From Pectobacterium sp. CFBP8739 (lineage in GTDB: Bacteria; Pseudomonadota; Gammaproteobacteria; Enterobacterales; Enterobacteriaceae): a DNA stretch of 64,000 bases. Under the pieces are notes generated by a model. That model made no database searches, was not told the origin of the DNA, and was given only the letters and a program-made list of their open reading frames with translations. Below, piece by piece: positions 35,591-45,527 of the stretch (position 1 is the stretch's first letter; each line of letters opens with the position of its first letter). Position numbers and translations under genes: made by a program. Location of the stretch: the NCBI RefSeq assembly GCF_013449375.1, contig NZ_JACDRR010000021.1, forward strand, positions 70,853-134,852, read 5' to 3'.

Positions 35591-38500
35591 ATGATCACCA
35601 CCGACGGTAATAACGCAGTCGCCTCCGTGGCTTGGCGAACCAATGAAGTCATCGCCATCTACCCCATCACCCCGAGTTCCAGCATGGCTGAACAGGCGGC
35701 CGCCTGGTCGAGCGACGGAGGCTTGAATATATGGGGGGATACGCCCCGCGTTATTGAAATGCAATCGGAAGGCGGTGCGATCGCTACCGTCCACGGCGCA
35801 TTGCAGACGGGTACACTCGCGACCACATTTACCTCATCGCAAGGTCTGCTGCTAATGATCCCCACGCTGTATAAACTGGCCGGTGAGCTAACCCCGTTTG
35901 TCCTGCACGTCGCGGCCCGTACTGTTGCGACGCATGCGCTTTCCATCTTCTGCGATCATTCTGACGTCATGGCCGTACGCCAGACGGGCTGCGCCATGCT
36001 GTGCGCCAGCAATGTGCAGGAAGCGCAGGACTTTGCGCTGATTTCACAAATCGCCAGCCTGAACAGCCGTCTGCCATTTATCCATTTCTTTGACGGTTTC
36101 CGCACCTCACACGAAATCAATAAGATTGAGCCGCTGAGCGATGAGGTGATCCGCCAGCTTCTGCCACAGCAGGCCATTGATGCACACCGTGAGCGAGCGC
36201 TCACCCCAGAACGTCCAGTGATTCGTGGTACCGCTTCAAACCCAGATACCTTCTTCCAGGCGCGCGAAGCCACCAACCGCTGGTACGACGCAGCTTATGA
36301 GCACGTTGAACAGGCGATGAACGATTTTGCCGCTACGACAGGGCGCCAGTATCAGCCATTTGAATATTACGGCCACCCAGAGGCGACTAAAATCGTCGTC
36401 CTGATGGGTTCCGGCGTCGGCACGTGTGAAGAAGTAGTCGATACGTTGTTGATGCACGGTGAGAAAGTCGGCGTGGTTAAAATCCGCCTGTACCGTCCAT
36501 TCTCTGCCAAACATCTGCTGGCCGTCATTCCGCAAACGGCGAAAAGCATTGCGGTGCTGGATAGAACGAAAGAGCCGGGTGCGCAAGCGGAGCCGCTGTA
36601 TCTCGATGTGATGACCGCGCTGGCCGAGGCGTTCTCCGCAGGTGAGCGTTCACTTATGCCGCGTGTGATTGGCGGACGTTATGGGCTATCTTCCAAAGAA
36701 TTTACCCCGCAGTGCGTAGAGGCTGTATTTAATGAGTTAGCGCTTGCTAACCCACGACCACGCTTTACTGTCGGGATTTATGACGATGTCACCCATCTGT
36801 CTCTGCCACTGCCGGAACAGCATTTCCCAGGCAACGCATCGCTCGAAGCCCTGTTCTACGGTCTGGGCAGTGACGGCACCGTTTCCGCGACCAAGAATGC
36901 GATCAAAATCGTCGGCGAAACGACGCCGATGTTTGTGCAGGGCTACTTTGTCTATGATTCGAAGAAAGCCGGTAGTTTGACCGTTTCCCATATGCGCGTG
37001 GGCCCGCACCCGATCAACTCAGCCTACCTGATTGATCAGGCGGATTTCGTCGCCTGCCATCAATGGCAGTTTATCGATAAGTACAGCATGGTCGAGCGCC
37101 TGAAGCCCGGCGGCGTTTTCCTGATCAACTCACCGTATAGTAGTGACGACCTGTGGCACCGATTGCCACAGGAAGTGCAGGCTGGGCTGAATCAGCGTAG
37201 TGCCCGCGTGTACTGCATCAACGCCGCCAAGATTGCCCGCGAATGCCATCTGGGCGCCCGCATCAACACCGTCATGCAGATGGCATTTTTCCATCTGTCA
37301 CAGATTCTGCCAGCGGATGTAGCTGTAGAAAAACTGCGTACCGCCATCGCCAAGAGCTACGGCAGTAAAGGTCAGGAGCTGGTTGAGCGCAACTGGCAGG
37401 CGCTGAGCGCCACATTGGACGCGCTGGCAGAGGTGCCGTTAGAGGCCGTCAACCCAGACAGCCCACAGCGCCCGCCTGTCGTGTCCGACGCCGCGCCCGA
37501 TTTCGTCAAAACCGTCACGGCCGCCATGCTGGCGGGACTGGGCGATACGCTACCTGTTTCAGCACTGCCGCCCGATGGCACCTGGCCGACTGGCACCACC
37601 AAGTGGGAAAAGCGCAATATCGCGGAAGAGATTCCGCTGTGGCACCCGCAGCTTTGTACGCAGTGTAACCACTGCATCGCCGCCTGCCCGCACTCAGCGA
37701 TCCGTGCCAAAGTCGTCCAGCCCGACGCAATGGAAAATGCACCCGCGTCACTGCAATCACTGGATGTGAAAGCACGCGACATGCGCGGCCAGAAATATGT
37801 GTTGCAGGTTGCACCGGAAGACTGCACCGGCTGTAACCTGTGCGTAGAAGTCTGTCCGGCTAAAGACCGTCAGAATCCAGAAATCAAAGCCATCAATATG
37901 GAATCCCGTCTGGATAATCTGGCGGCGGAGAAAGAGAACTTCGATTTCTTCCTGCAATTGCCTGAAATCGACAAATCCACGCTGGAACGTATCGATATCC
38001 GGACTTCTCAGCTGATTTCACCGCTGTTCGAGTATTCTGGTGCCTGCTCCGGCTGTGGCGAAACACCGTACATCAAGTTGCTGACCCAGCTCTATGGCGA
38101 TCGCCTACTGGTGGCGAATGCGACGGGCTGTTCGTCTATTTATGGCGGTAACCTGCCCACCACCCCGTGGACTACCGATGTCAACGGTCGCGGCCCAGCT
38201 TGGGCTAACTCGCTGTTCGAGGATAACGCCGAATTCGGTTTGGGCTTCCGTCTGAGTGTCGATCAACACCGTCAGCGCGCCGTGCGCCTGCTCAATAAGC
38301 TGGCACCGCAGTTGCCGCCAGATCTGGTGAGCGCGTTGCAGGAAGAGTCCATCGCGCCCGACCTGCGCCGTCAGCAGATTGAACAACTGCGTGGGTTGCT
38401 GGCAGCTATCAATGATACCGACGCCAAGGTGCTGGCAAGCAACGCCGACCACTTTGTCGATAAATCCATCTGGCTCATCGGCGGTGACGGCTGGGCGTAC

Positions 38501-39124
38501 GACATCGGCTATGGCGGATTAGATCACGTCATGAGCCTGAGCGAAAACGTCAACGTGCTGGTGCTGGATACCCAGTGTTACTCCAATACTGGTGGACAGC
38601 AGTCCAAAGCGACGCCGCTGGGCGCAGTCACCAAATTTGGCGAGAAAGGTAAACGCAAGGCGCGTAAAGATCTCGGCATCAACGTCATGATGTACGGTCA
38701 CGTGTATGTCGCGCAGATATCACTAGGCGCGCAGTTGAACCAGACGGTGAAAGCGATTCAGGAAGCCGAAGCCTGGCCGGGCCCATCGCTGATTATCGCG
38801 TACAGCCCATGTGAAGAGCACGGTTACGATCTGGCATTCAGCCACGATCAGATGCGCCAATTGACGGCAACGGGCTTCTGGCCGCTCTACCGCTTCGACC
38901 CACGTCGTGCCGAAGAAGGGAAAGCCGCGCTGGTCACCGATTCTCGTCCACCATCAGGCAACCTGAGTGAAACGCTGCTGAAAGAGCAACGCTTCCGCCG
39001 CCTGAATAGCATGATGCCGGAAGAAACCGCGCAGCTCTATGAGGAAGCGGAGTGGGATCTGCGCCGCCGCTTTGACTTCCTGACCATGATGGTCGGCAAA
39101 GCAGAGAAAAACCCGCAGGAATAA
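35591..39124 (+). CDS. nifJ: Pyruvate:ferredoxin (flavodoxin) oxidoreductase
   Basis: This 1177-aa cytoplasmic iron-sulfur enzyme converts pyruvate and CoA to acetyl-CoA and CO2, passing electrons to flavodoxin or ferredoxin. Domain order is normal: N-terminal pyrimidine-binding domain (TTDGNNAVASVAWRTNEV, YPITPSSSMAEQAA), then the gamma domain, then a 2[4Fe-4S] insert (CTQCNHCIAACPHSAIR and CTGCNLCVEVCPAKDR). A proximal-cluster cysteine motif follows (CSGCGETPYIKLL), then the TPP site GGDGWAYDIGYGGLDHVM. Length matches E. coli YdbK/NifJ. It is monocistronic with a clear terminator. Nothing nitrogen-fixation-related is nearby, so a redox or anaerobic role is likelier. Confidence 0.96.
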   Translation: MITTDGNNAVASVAWRTNEVIAIYPITPSSSMAEQAAAWSSDGGLNIWGDTPRVIEMQSEGGAIATVHGALQTGTLATTFTSSQGLLLMIPTLYKLAGELTPFVLHVAARTVATHALSIFCDHSDVMAVRQTGCAMLCASNVQEAQDFALISQIASLNSRLPFIHFFDGFRTSHEINKIEPLSDEVIRQLLPQQAIDAHRERALTPERPVIRGTASNPDTFFQAREATNRWYDAAYEHVEQAMNDFAATTGRQYQPFEYYGHPEATKIVVLMGSGVGTCEEVVDTLLMHGEKVGVVKIRLYRPFSAKHLLAVIPQTAKSIAVLDRTKEPGAQAEPLYLDVMTALAEAFSAGERSLMPRVIGGRYGLSSKEFTPQCVEAVFNELALANPRPRFTVGIYDDVTHLSLPLPEQHFPGNASLEALFYGLGSDGTVSATKNAIKIVGETTPMFVQGYFVYDSKKAGSLTVSHMRVGPHPINSAYLIDQADFVACHQWQFIDKYSMVERLKPGGVFLINSPYSSDDLWHRLPQEVQAGLNQRSARVYCINAAKIARECHLGARINTVMQMAFFHLSQILPADVAVEKLRTAIAKSYGSKGQELVERNWQALSATLDALAEVPLEAVNPDSPQRPPVVSDAAPDFVKTVTAAMLAGLGDTLPVSALPPDGTWPTGTTKWEKRNIAEEIPLWHPQLCTQCNHCIAACPHSAIRAKVVQPDAMENAPASLQSLDVKARDMRGQKYVLQVAPEDCTGCNLCVEVCPAKDRQNPEIKAINMESRLDNLAAEKENFDFFLQLPEIDKSTLERIDIRTSQLISPLFEYSGACSGCGETPYIKLLTQLYGDRLLVANATGCSSIYGGNLPTTPWTTDVNGRGPAWANSLFEDNAEFGLGFRLSVDQHRQRAVRLLNKLAPQLPPDLVSALQEESIAPDLRRQQIEQLRGLLAAINDTDAKVLASNADHFVDKSIWLIGGDGWAYDIGYGGLDHVMSLSENVNVLVLDTQCYSNTGGQQSKATPLGAVTKFGEKGKRKARKDLGINVMMYGHVYVAQISLGAQLNQTVKAIQEAEAWPGPSLIIAYSPCEEHGYDLAFSHDQMRQLTATGFWPLYRFDPRRAEEGKAALVTDSRPPSGNLSETLLKEQRFRRLNSMMPEETAQLYEEAEWDLRRRFDFLTMMVGKAEKNPQE

Positions 39125-39138
39125 TCCTTCATCTTCCA

Positions 39139-39160
39139 AACCGGCTTCGGCCGGTTTTTT
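39139..39160 (+). terminator. Terminator of nifJ
   Basis: AACCGGC, a TTCG tetraloop and GCCGGTT are followed by a run of T residues, 14 bp after the nifJ stop. Confidence 0.92.
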
Positions 39161-39386
39161 ATGGCGTGCCGTTGCTGATACAACGTTAAAAATTTCTCCC
39201 GGAAATTTTTTATTGTCAGTTTTCCCCCGAGCCAAACGAGGCTGAATACCGAGGAATCCAGCGCCGATAGCTCGGTTTGTCAGGCACGGTAAAGAGGGGC
39301 TGACAAGACGCAAGTTACCTTATACTTTATGAGATTATTTGCCCGCTACCGCGTCAAACCGCTCTCACAGTCACAGAGGAAGAAAC

Positions 39387-39923
39387 ATGAAAGGAAAGTT
39401 TGCACCATCGCAGATTGCATTGCACTGGCTGGTTTTTTTGTTGCTCGTTGTGACCTATGCCACCATTGAGCTACGTGGATTTGCTGAACGCGGTTCGCTG
39501 TTACGCAGCGTGATAACGGTGACGCATTTTAGCTGTGGCGTAGCTGTACTGGTTCTTATGCTGGCTCGCCTGTTTTTGCGCCATCGGCATACTTCGCCTG
39601 CGATTACGCCACAGCCCCCTCGTTGGCAAAGTGCACTGGGGTCCCTCACCCACACCGTTATTTACTTGCTGTTTATCACGCTGCCGATACTGGGCGTTGC
39701 CTCACGCTATTACAGCGGTCGGGACTGGATGTTGTTTGGTATCGGCATGCCAACCGCCGCGACGCCGAATTTCGACCTTGCAGAAACGCTGATTGGCTGG
39801 CATGAAACGCTGGCACCGTTAGGCTACTGGCTCATTGCCGCCCATACCGCGGCTGCCCTGTTCCACCACTATGTCATGAAAGACAACACGCTGCTGCGCA
39901 TGATGCCAGCCAAGCGCGATTAA
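39387..39923 (+). CDS. cybB: Cytochrome b561
   Basis: This 178-aa di-haem inner-membrane protein resembles CybB. Four helices are evident, with haem-ligand histidines in SQIALHWLVF, VTHFSCGVAV, WHETLAPLGYWLIAAH and ALFHHYV. The ATG at 39387 is preceded by GAGGAAG; an in-frame codon 48 bp upstream would add a hydrophilic leader unlike the family. E. coli CybB was shown to oxidise superoxide with quinone as acceptor. The amidase ybeM follows 25 bp later and may share the transcript. Confidence 0.9.
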   Translation: MKGKFAPSQIALHWLVFLLLVVTYATIELRGFAERGSLLRSVITVTHFSCGVAVLVLMLARLFLRHRHTSPAITPQPPRWQSALGSLTHTVIYLLFITLPILGVASRYYSGRDWMLFGIGMPTAATPNFDLAETLIGWHETLAPLGYWLIAAHTAAALFHHYVMKDNTLLRMMPAKRD

Positions 39924-39948
39924 TCGGGCAACGAAGGAGCAAGCAAGA

Positions 39949-40746
39949 ATGAAAGTCGCACTGGGGCAATTCGCCGTTGACCGTGAGTGGCAACAAAATG
40001 CTACGACCATCGCTGAATTCATGTCGGCAGCACAGCAAAACGGCGCCGATCTGCTGGTGCTGCCTGAAGGCGTGCTGGCGCGCGATATCACCAATCCCAA
40101 CATGGTGCTCACCGCCGCTCAACCGCTTGATGGCCCGTTTGTTACGCATCTGCTGGAAGCCAGCAGAGGCAACAACCTGACGACCATGCTGTGTGTGCAT
40201 ATCCCAAACGGCGAAGGGAAAGTCTGGAATACGCTACTGGCATTGCGCAACGGCGAGATCGTCGCGCAATACCGCAAACTGCATCTGTATGATGCCTTTT
40301 CCGTACAGGAATCGGAAAACGTGCTGGCAGGCGAAACCATTCCACCGCTGTTGACCATCGCTGGGTTAAACGTCGGGCTGATGACCTGCTATGACATTCG
40401 TTTCCCTGAACTTGCCCGCCGTCTTGTGCTGGACGGTGCAGATGTCCTCGTTCTCCCCTCAGCCTGGATTAAGGGCCCGTTGAAAGAAGCGCACTGGGAA
40501 TTGTTGGTGCGCGCCAGAGCACTGGAAAACACCACTTACCTCGTCGCCGTTGGTGAATGTGGCGTCAGGAATATCGGTAACAGCATGGTGGTCGATCCTT
40601 TAGGCGTCGTTGTGGTTCAGGCACCGGAAACGCCGGCTCTCCTGTATGCAGACATTGAACCGGAACGGCTGGCGTACGCTCGTCAGGCTCTCCCGGTATT
40701 GGCTAATCGGCGCTTTAACAAACCCACACTAGGCGGGGAAAATTGA
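39949..40746 (+). CDS. ybeM: Deaminated glutathione amidase (nitrilase family, YbeM/NIT1 type)
   Basis: This 265-aa cytoplasmic hydrolase has the nitrilase triad: glutamate in LLVLPEGVLA, lysine in AQYRKLHLYDAF, cysteine in LMTCYDIRFPELAR. NIT1/YbeM proteins repair glutathione that transaminases have wrongly deaminated, giving 2-oxoglutarate and Cys-Gly. The sequence IVAQYRKLHLYDAFSVQESE is typical of that subgroup rather than omega-amidase. AAGGAG lies before the ATG. It follows cybB closely. Confidence 0.9.
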   Translation: MKVALGQFAVDREWQQNATTIAEFMSAAQQNGADLLVLPEGVLARDITNPNMVLTAAQPLDGPFVTHLLEASRGNNLTTMLCVHIPNGEGKVWNTLLALRNGEIVAQYRKLHLYDAFSVQESENVLAGETIPPLLTIAGLNVGLMTCYDIRFPELARRLVLDGADVLVLPSAWIKGPLKEAHWELLVRARALENTTYLVAVGECGVRNIGNSMVVDPLGVVVVQAPETPALLYADIEPERLAYARQALPVLANRRFNKPTLGGEN

Positions 40747-40795
40747 GTCATGGTTCACTCTCAGAGATTTTCTTTCTCATTCGGATGCCAAAAAG

Positions 40796-40811
40796 TGTGA
40801 TTAGTTACACA
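40796..40811 (+). promoter_or_regulatory. CRP-like palindrome before the L,D-transpeptidase gene
   Basis: TGTGATTAGTTACACA agrees with the CRP consensus at 9 of 10 conserved positions and is itself partly symmetric. It lies about 120 bp upstream of the transpeptidase start. Control by CRP (or FNR, which reads a similar motif) is inference. Confidence 0.4.
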
Positions 40812-40928
40812 TGTTGTTTCCCTCGGAGGCCATTCTGAACATATAATGCGCATCCGGTCATTATCGACCCTAGCAGACCAGCCTCCTGATTCGGGGGGTG
40901 CATTTACCACTCAAATAAAGAAACGAAA

Positions 40929-41999
40929 ATGAGTATTCGCGCGATCTTTACTGTAGTTCTTGCTGCCGCCGCCTTCAGCCAGGCCGCTTTTGCCGTTGTT
41001 TATCCTCTGCCTGCGGCGAATAGCCGACTGATAGGCGAGAACATCGAAATCACTGTACCGGAAGATAGCACGCAGCCGTTGGAGCATTTTGCAGCACAGT
41101 TCCAAATGGGTCTGAGCAACATGCTGGAAGCCAACCCAGATGCGGACGTTTATCTGCCCGTTCCCGGCAGCAAAATGGTCATTCCTCATCAGCTGATTCT
41201 GCCGGATGCCCCGCGTGAAGGCATTGTTATCAACAGCGCAGAAATGCGTTTGTACTACTACCCGAAAGGCTCCAAAACCGTGGTCGTGCTGCCAATCGGG
41301 ATTGGTGAGTTAGGCAAAGATACGCCGATCAACTGGACGACCTCCGTTCAGCGCAAGAAAGCGGGCCCAACCTGGACGCCAACCGCGAAGATGCATGCCG
41401 AATATGCAGCACGCGGTGAGACACTGAAAAAAGTTTTCCCAGCAGGCCCGGATAACCCGATGGGTCTGTACGCACTCTACATCGGCAACCTGTACGCGAT
41501 CCACGGCACCAACGCTAACTTCGGTATTGGCCTGCGCGTAAGTCACGGCTGTGTTCGTCTGCGTGCCGATGATATCAAGTATCTATTCGATCACGTTCCG
41601 GTCGGCACTCGCGTTCAGTTCATCAATGAGCCAGTAAAAGCCACCGTTGAGCCCGATGGTTCACGCTATGTTGAGGTTCACAATCCGCTGTCCCGCACGG
41701 TAGAAGAATTCCATTCTAATTCTCCTGCACCGCTCAGCATGACGCCAAAAGTGAGCAAAGTTCTGGCTGATGCCAGCGTAAACACCAGTGAAGTCGATCA
41801 AGCAATCCAGAGACGTTCTGGTATGCCGACCAAAATCAATGGTCTGATCGAACAAACTACCCCGGCGACTCCTGTTGAATCTGCTGCGGCACCTGTCGCA
41901 CCAGAAGCACAGCCGCAAGACAGCCTGAATGCGGAGCAGAATGCCGCACCGGCTGAATCACAGCCGACTGCTACAGCGACCGACGCCAGCCGTTCGTAA
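40929..41999 (+). CDS. ldtB: L,D-transpeptidase (LdtB/YbiS type) with extended C-terminal tail
   Basis: This 356-aa periplasmic enzyme links Braun lipoprotein to peptidoglycan. A signal peptide ([20 protein letters not shown], cut near AFA) is followed by a LysM-like stretch and then the YkuD domain at ~98-235. The active cysteine is in [19 protein letters not shown]. The sequence follows E. coli YbiS (306 aa) closely to about residue 305. The last ~50 residues are an added Ala/Pro/Gln/Glu-rich low-complexity tail. It is monocistronic and convergent with metY. Confidence 0.9.
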   Translation: MSIRAIFTVVLAAAAFSQAAFAVVYPLPAANSRLIGENIEITVPEDSTQPLEHFAAQFQMGLSNMLEANPDADVYLPVPGSKMVIPHQLILPDAPREGIVINSAEMRLYYYPKGSKTVVVLPIGIGELGKDTPINWTTSVQRKKAGPTWTPTAKMHAEYAARGETLKKVFPAGPDNPMGLYALYIGNLYAIHGTNANFGIGLRVSHGCVRLRADDIKYLFDHVPVGTRVQFINEPVKATVEPDGSRYVEVHNPLSRTVEEFHSNSPAPLSMTPKVSKVLADASVNTSEVDQAIQRRSGMPTKINGLIEQTTPATPVESAAAPVAPEAQPQDSLNAEQNAAPAESQPTATATDASRS

Positions 42000-42006
42000 T
42001 TGCGAC

Positions 42007-42046
42007 AACGCGTTGGAACCCTATGCAGGTTTCCAACGCGTTTCTT
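42007..42046. terminator. Terminator between ldtB and metY
   Basis: AACGCGTTGGAA (42007-42018) pairs with TTCCAACGCGTT (42031-42042), followed by TCTTTC on the plus strand. Position between convergent genes suggests it serves both. Confidence 0.8.
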
Positions 42047-42073
42047 TCATTCCCTACCGTTTACGACTTCTTA

Positions 42074-43351
42074 CTACTTCTGCGAAGCTTCCAGCGCCTG
42101 CGCCACATCAGCGATGATGTCGTCAATGTGCTCAATGCCAACTGAAATTCGGACCAAATCCTCACTCACGCCTGCTTTCGCCAGCTCTTCCGCATTCAAC
42201 TGACGGTGCGTGGTACTTGCCGGATGACACGCTAGCGATTTGGCATCGCCAATGTTCACCAGCCGTAAGATCATCTTCAACGCATCAATAAAGTGGCCGC
42301 CTGCCGCTTTCCCACCTTTAATGCCAAAACTGATAATCCCAGACGCTTTGCCCGAGGTAATTTTGTCGCAGTTTGCTTTATAGGGGCTATCCGGCAACGC
42401 ACCATAGTTCACCCAGGTAACCAGCGGATGCTGATTCAGATAGCCAGCCAACGCTTCCGCATTGCTGCAATGGCGTTCAATACGCAGGCTGAGGGTTTCC
42501 AGCCCCTGCAATAGCAAGAACGCGCTATGTGGAGAAAGCGCCGCGCCCGTATTACGCAGCGGCACCACCCGGCAGCGTCCGATATAGGCCGCCGGACCGA
42601 AAGCGTCGGTATACACCACGCCGTGATACGAGGGATCGGGCTCGTTCAGTAACGGGAAACGCGATTTATTCGCCACCCAGTCAAACTTGCCGGAATCGAT
42701 AATCACACCGCCAATCGTGGTGCCGTGACCGCCGATGTATTTGGTCAGCGAGTGGACGACAATATCGGCACCGTGCTCAAAAGGTCGGCACAGTACGGGC
42801 GTCGCCACGGTATTATCAACAATCATCGGGACGCCGTGGCGATGCGCAATATCCGCGATTTTGGCAATATCGACAATATTTCCCGCCGGATTCCCGATAG
42901 ATTCACAAAAAACGGCCCGGGTGCGCTCGTCAATCAGCGACTCCAGCGTCGTAAAATCATCGAAAGAAGCCATCCGCACTTCAACGCCCTGACGCGGCAA
43001 CGTATGAGCAAACAGGTTATAGGTGCCGCCGTACAGCTGGCTGGTGCTGACGATGTTATCCCCAACCTGCGTGAGCGCCTGAAGCGAATAAGTAATCGCC
43101 GCCATACCGGATGACAGCACCAGCGCACCAATGCCGCCTTCAATGGCCGCCAGCCGCTGCTCCAGCACCGCATTCGTTGGGTTCATAATACGGCTATAGA
43201 TATTGCCTGCCACTTTCAGATCAAACAGATCGGCACCGTGTTGCGTGTCATCAAATGTGTAAGACGTCGTCTGGTAAATCGGCACTGCGGCGGACTTCGT
43301 TGTCGCTTCAGATTCATAACCATGATGTAGCGCGAGGGATTCAAGTTTCAT
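42074..43351 (-). CDS. metY: O-acetylhomoserine sulfhydrylase MetY
   Basis: This 425-aa PLP enzyme of the Cys/Met-metabolism class makes homocysteine directly from O-acetylhomoserine and sulfide. The PLP lysine lies in DIVVHSLTKYIGGHGTTIGG. Other marks are the N-terminal AVPIYQTTSYTFDDTQHGAD and the active-site YSRIMNPTNAVLEQRLAAIE. Length and the insert around DPSYHGVVYTDAFGPAAYIG separate it from MetB/MetC (~390 aa). E. coli lacks this enzyme. No SAM riboswitch or clear MetJ box is visible upstream. Confidence 0.92.
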   Translation of the reverse strand: MKLESLALHHGYESEATTKSAAVPIYQTTSYTFDDTQHGADLFDLKVAGNIYSRIMNPTNAVLEQRLAAIEGGIGALVLSSGMAAITYSLQALTQVGDNIVSTSQLYGGTYNLFAHTLPRQGVEVRMASFDDFTTLESLIDERTRAVFCESIGNPAGNIVDIAKIADIAHRHGVPMIVDNTVATPVLCRPFEHGADIVVHSLTKYIGGHGTTIGGVIIDSGKFDWVANKSRFPLLNEPDPSYHGVVYTDAFGPAAYIGRCRVVPLRNTGAALSPHSAFLLLQGLETLSLRIERHCSNAEALAGYLNQHPLVTWVNYGALPDSPYKANCDKITSGKASGIISFGIKGGKAAGGHFIDALKMILRLVNIGDAKSLACHPASTTHRQLNAEELAKAGVSEDLVRISVGIEHIDDIIADVAQALEASQK

Positions 43352-43672
43352 CTTACGGGCCTTTTTGTTATTCGTTGGAGTGAGGAAAATATCGACACAA
43401 AATAGCAGACTGTGCTCAGGAAAAGCACTTGATGATGTAGAAGAAATGGAGATAAGTTAGTAAAAACAAAACTAAATTTCAGCGTTACATCATTACGCTG
43501 AAGCCCCCTCACAAAACCGCACACTGCCGAAGAAGCTAATCTGAAAAAGCGATAAAATTTGCACAGAGAAAAAAACGTGCGCGCCGTAACCTATCTGTGC
43601 GTCTTGTATTGCACCGCCTGCAAATCACGGCTACTTTTAACGTCATGGATCCCCCACCCGAAAGCGCAATAA
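43352..43672. other. Divergent promoter region of metY and uxuB
   Basis: These 321 bp separate two divergent genes and contain no credible reading frame. CAAAACTAAATTTCA (43466-43480) is an imperfect KdgR-like palindrome, two mismatches from TRAAAYRNNRTTTYA by my recollection of the motif, so control of uxuB by the pectin regulator is possible but weakly supported. Confidence 0.4.
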
Positions 43673-45160
43673 ATGACTGATAAAATAAAAAATATCGCTA
43701 CCTGCGAATTGCCTGACAGCGTCCAATTTCCTCACTACGATCGTAAGGCGCTGAAGCCGCGCATCGTCCATATCGGATTTGGCGCTTTTCATCGTGCTCA
43801 TCAGGCACTGCTCACCGATCGCGTACTGAATAGGGTGGGAGGAGATTGGGGTATTTGTGAAGTTGTGCTATTCAGTGACGATACCATGATCAATGCACTA
43901 CGCCAGCAGGATCATCTATTCACCGTGCTGGAAAAAGCCGCGACGAGCAATCAGCCGATTGTCGTTGGTGCCGTGTGTGAATCGTTACATGCCAAAATAG
44001 AAGGCATTAACGCGATTATTGAGAAACTCGCCGCGCCAGACACCGCCATTGTTTCCCTGACGATTACCGAAAAAGGTTATTGCATGGACGGGACGAGCGG
44101 CAAGCTGGATCGTACCAATAAGTTGATTCAACAGGATCTCATCGATCCTCGTCACCCCGCTTCAGTCCCCGGACTGCTGGCAGAAGCGCTGCGCCTGCGT
44201 CACGAACGCGGGATTGCGCCGTTCACCGTACTCTCCTGCGATAACGTGCCGGAAAATGGCAAAACGGCCAAAGCCGCCGTGCTGGAATCGGCGGGAATCA
44301 ACGATCGAAGCCTGACTGATTGGATCGACGCACAGGTTTCTTTCCCGAATACGATGGTGGATCGCATTGTCCCTGCGGCAACGCCGGAAACGTTGCAGGA
44401 AATTGCCGAGCACCTTGGCGTTGCCGATCCTTGTGCGATAGCCTGTGAGCCCTTTATTCAATGGGTGATCGAAGATCATTTCACTGCCGGACGCCCCGAA
44501 TGGGAAAAGGCAGGCGTACAGCTGGTACATGACGTACTGCCGTTTGAAGAAATGAAACTGCGCATGCTGAACGGCAGTCATTCATTTTTGGCCTATCTGG
44601 GCTATCTCGCCGGCTACGATCACGTCAGCGACTGTATGAATGACGAGAACTATCGCCGGGCCGTGTCTCATCTCATGCTGCTGGAACAGGCACCGACGCT
44701 TAGCGTCGTGGATATCGATCTGAAAGATTATGCCGTCCAGCTACTGACCCGTTTTTCCAACCCAGCGCTCAAGCATCGAACCTGGCAGATTGCCATGGAC
44801 GGTTCCCAGAAGTTACCTCAGCGCATGCTGGAATCGTTACGGTGGCACGTGGGCAATGGAGGAGACTATCGCTGTCTGGCATTGGGCATCGCTGGTTGGA
44901 TGCGTTATGTCAGTGGAAAAGATGACGCAGGCAACCCGATTGAAATCCGCGATCCGTTGGCTGAAAAGCTCAGGAACATCGTGGAGGAAACATCAGACAG
45001 CGCCGAGCGGGTCAGTGCGTTTCTTAACATTCGTTCTATTTTCGGCGAGGATCTCCCAGCCAATCACGATGTTTTTAACGCTATCGCGCAGGCCTATCTG
45101 AAGCTGCGCGATCACGGCGCAAAGAACACCGTGGCCGCACTGGTACAGGACTTTATATAA
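43673..45160 (+). CDS. uxuB: D-fructuronate (mannonate) reductase UxuB
   Basis: This 495-aa cytoplasmic long-chain mannitol-dehydrogenase-family enzyme reduces D-fructuronate to D-mannonate in the glucuronate branch of uronate catabolism. The NAD site is IVHIGFGAFHRAHQALLTDR. The catalytic lysine lies in FEEMKLRMLNGSHSFLAYLG, with the neighbouring DRIVPAATPETLQEIAEHLG. Similarity to E. coli UxuB is high across the whole length, including RTWQIAMDGSQKLPQRMLES. It sits alone here rather than with uxuA. Its 3' end overlaps the convergent membrane-protein gene by 8 bp. Confidence 0.9.
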   Translation: MTDKIKNIATCELPDSVQFPHYDRKALKPRIVHIGFGAFHRAHQALLTDRVLNRVGGDWGICEVVLFSDDTMINALRQQDHLFTVLEKAATSNQPIVVGAVCESLHAKIEGINAIIEKLAAPDTAIVSLTITEKGYCMDGTSGKLDRTNKLIQQDLIDPRHPASVPGLLAEALRLRHERGIAPFTVLSCDNVPENGKTAKAAVLESAGINDRSLTDWIDAQVSFPNTMVDRIVPAATPETLQEIAEHLGVADPCAIACEPFIQWVIEDHFTAGRPEWEKAGVQLVHDVLPFEEMKLRMLNGSHSFLAYLGYLAGYDHVSDCMNDENYRRAVSHLMLLEQAPTLSVVDIDLKDYAVQLLTRFSNPALKHRTWQIAMDGSQKLPQRMLESLRWHVGNGGDYRCLALGIAGWMRYVSGKDDAGNPIEIRDPLAEKLRNIVEETSDSAERVSAFLNIRSIFGEDLPANHDVFNAIAQAYLKLRDHGAKNTVAALVQDFI

Positions 45161-45527
45161 CGATAAATCCAAGCAAACCCAGATACAACGCACTTTGGAC
45201 TCCCAGAGCCAAAGTGCGACTTTTCCCTTTTGTTGCATCCAGCCACGGCAGCGATGACCAACTCATTCCCCCACCAATCACGGCAATCAGCAACAACCCT
45301 GCGGCAACCAGCCAGACAAGCTTATCCAGCAGCGAATTGGGAAACAAGATTTGCATTGCGGAGACGACGAGAAACAGGGTAACGCAGCGTAATACTCCAA
45401 CCAGAATCCCTGCGCGATCTCTCAGCCCGCGCGGCGCGGAAGTCGGTAACCAGGCCTGAAAAGCAAACAATCCAACCACAGCAATAAAAATCACATAAAT
45501 GACGGCGTAGATCATCAAATGACTCAC
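45153..45527 (-). CDS. Small four-helix membrane protein of unknown function
   Basis: I do not recognise this 124-aa protein. Four hydrophobic segments are clear: MIYAVIYVIFIAVVGLFAFQ, GILVGVLRCVTLFLVVSAMQ, LVWLVAAGLLLIAVIGGGM and LALGVQSALYLGLLGFIVI. Short basic loops lie between. GTG at 45527 is chosen because AGGAG lies seven bases upstream; the open frame upstream to 45602 is hydrophilic and lacks a ribosome site. It converges on uxuB and overlaps its stop by 8 bp. Function is unknown. Confidence 0.7.
   Translation of the reverse strand: MSHLMIYAVIYVIFIAVVGLFAFQAWLPTSAPRGLRDRAGILVGVLRCVTLFLVVSAMQILFPNSLLDKLVWLVAAGLLLIAVIGGGMSWSSLPWLDATKGKSRTLALGVQSALYLGLLGFIVI

Noticed and set aside
43352-43420. 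SAM riboswitch or MetJ operator before metY
   Set aside because: No conserved riboswitch helices and no tandem AGACGTCT-like boxes could be found.
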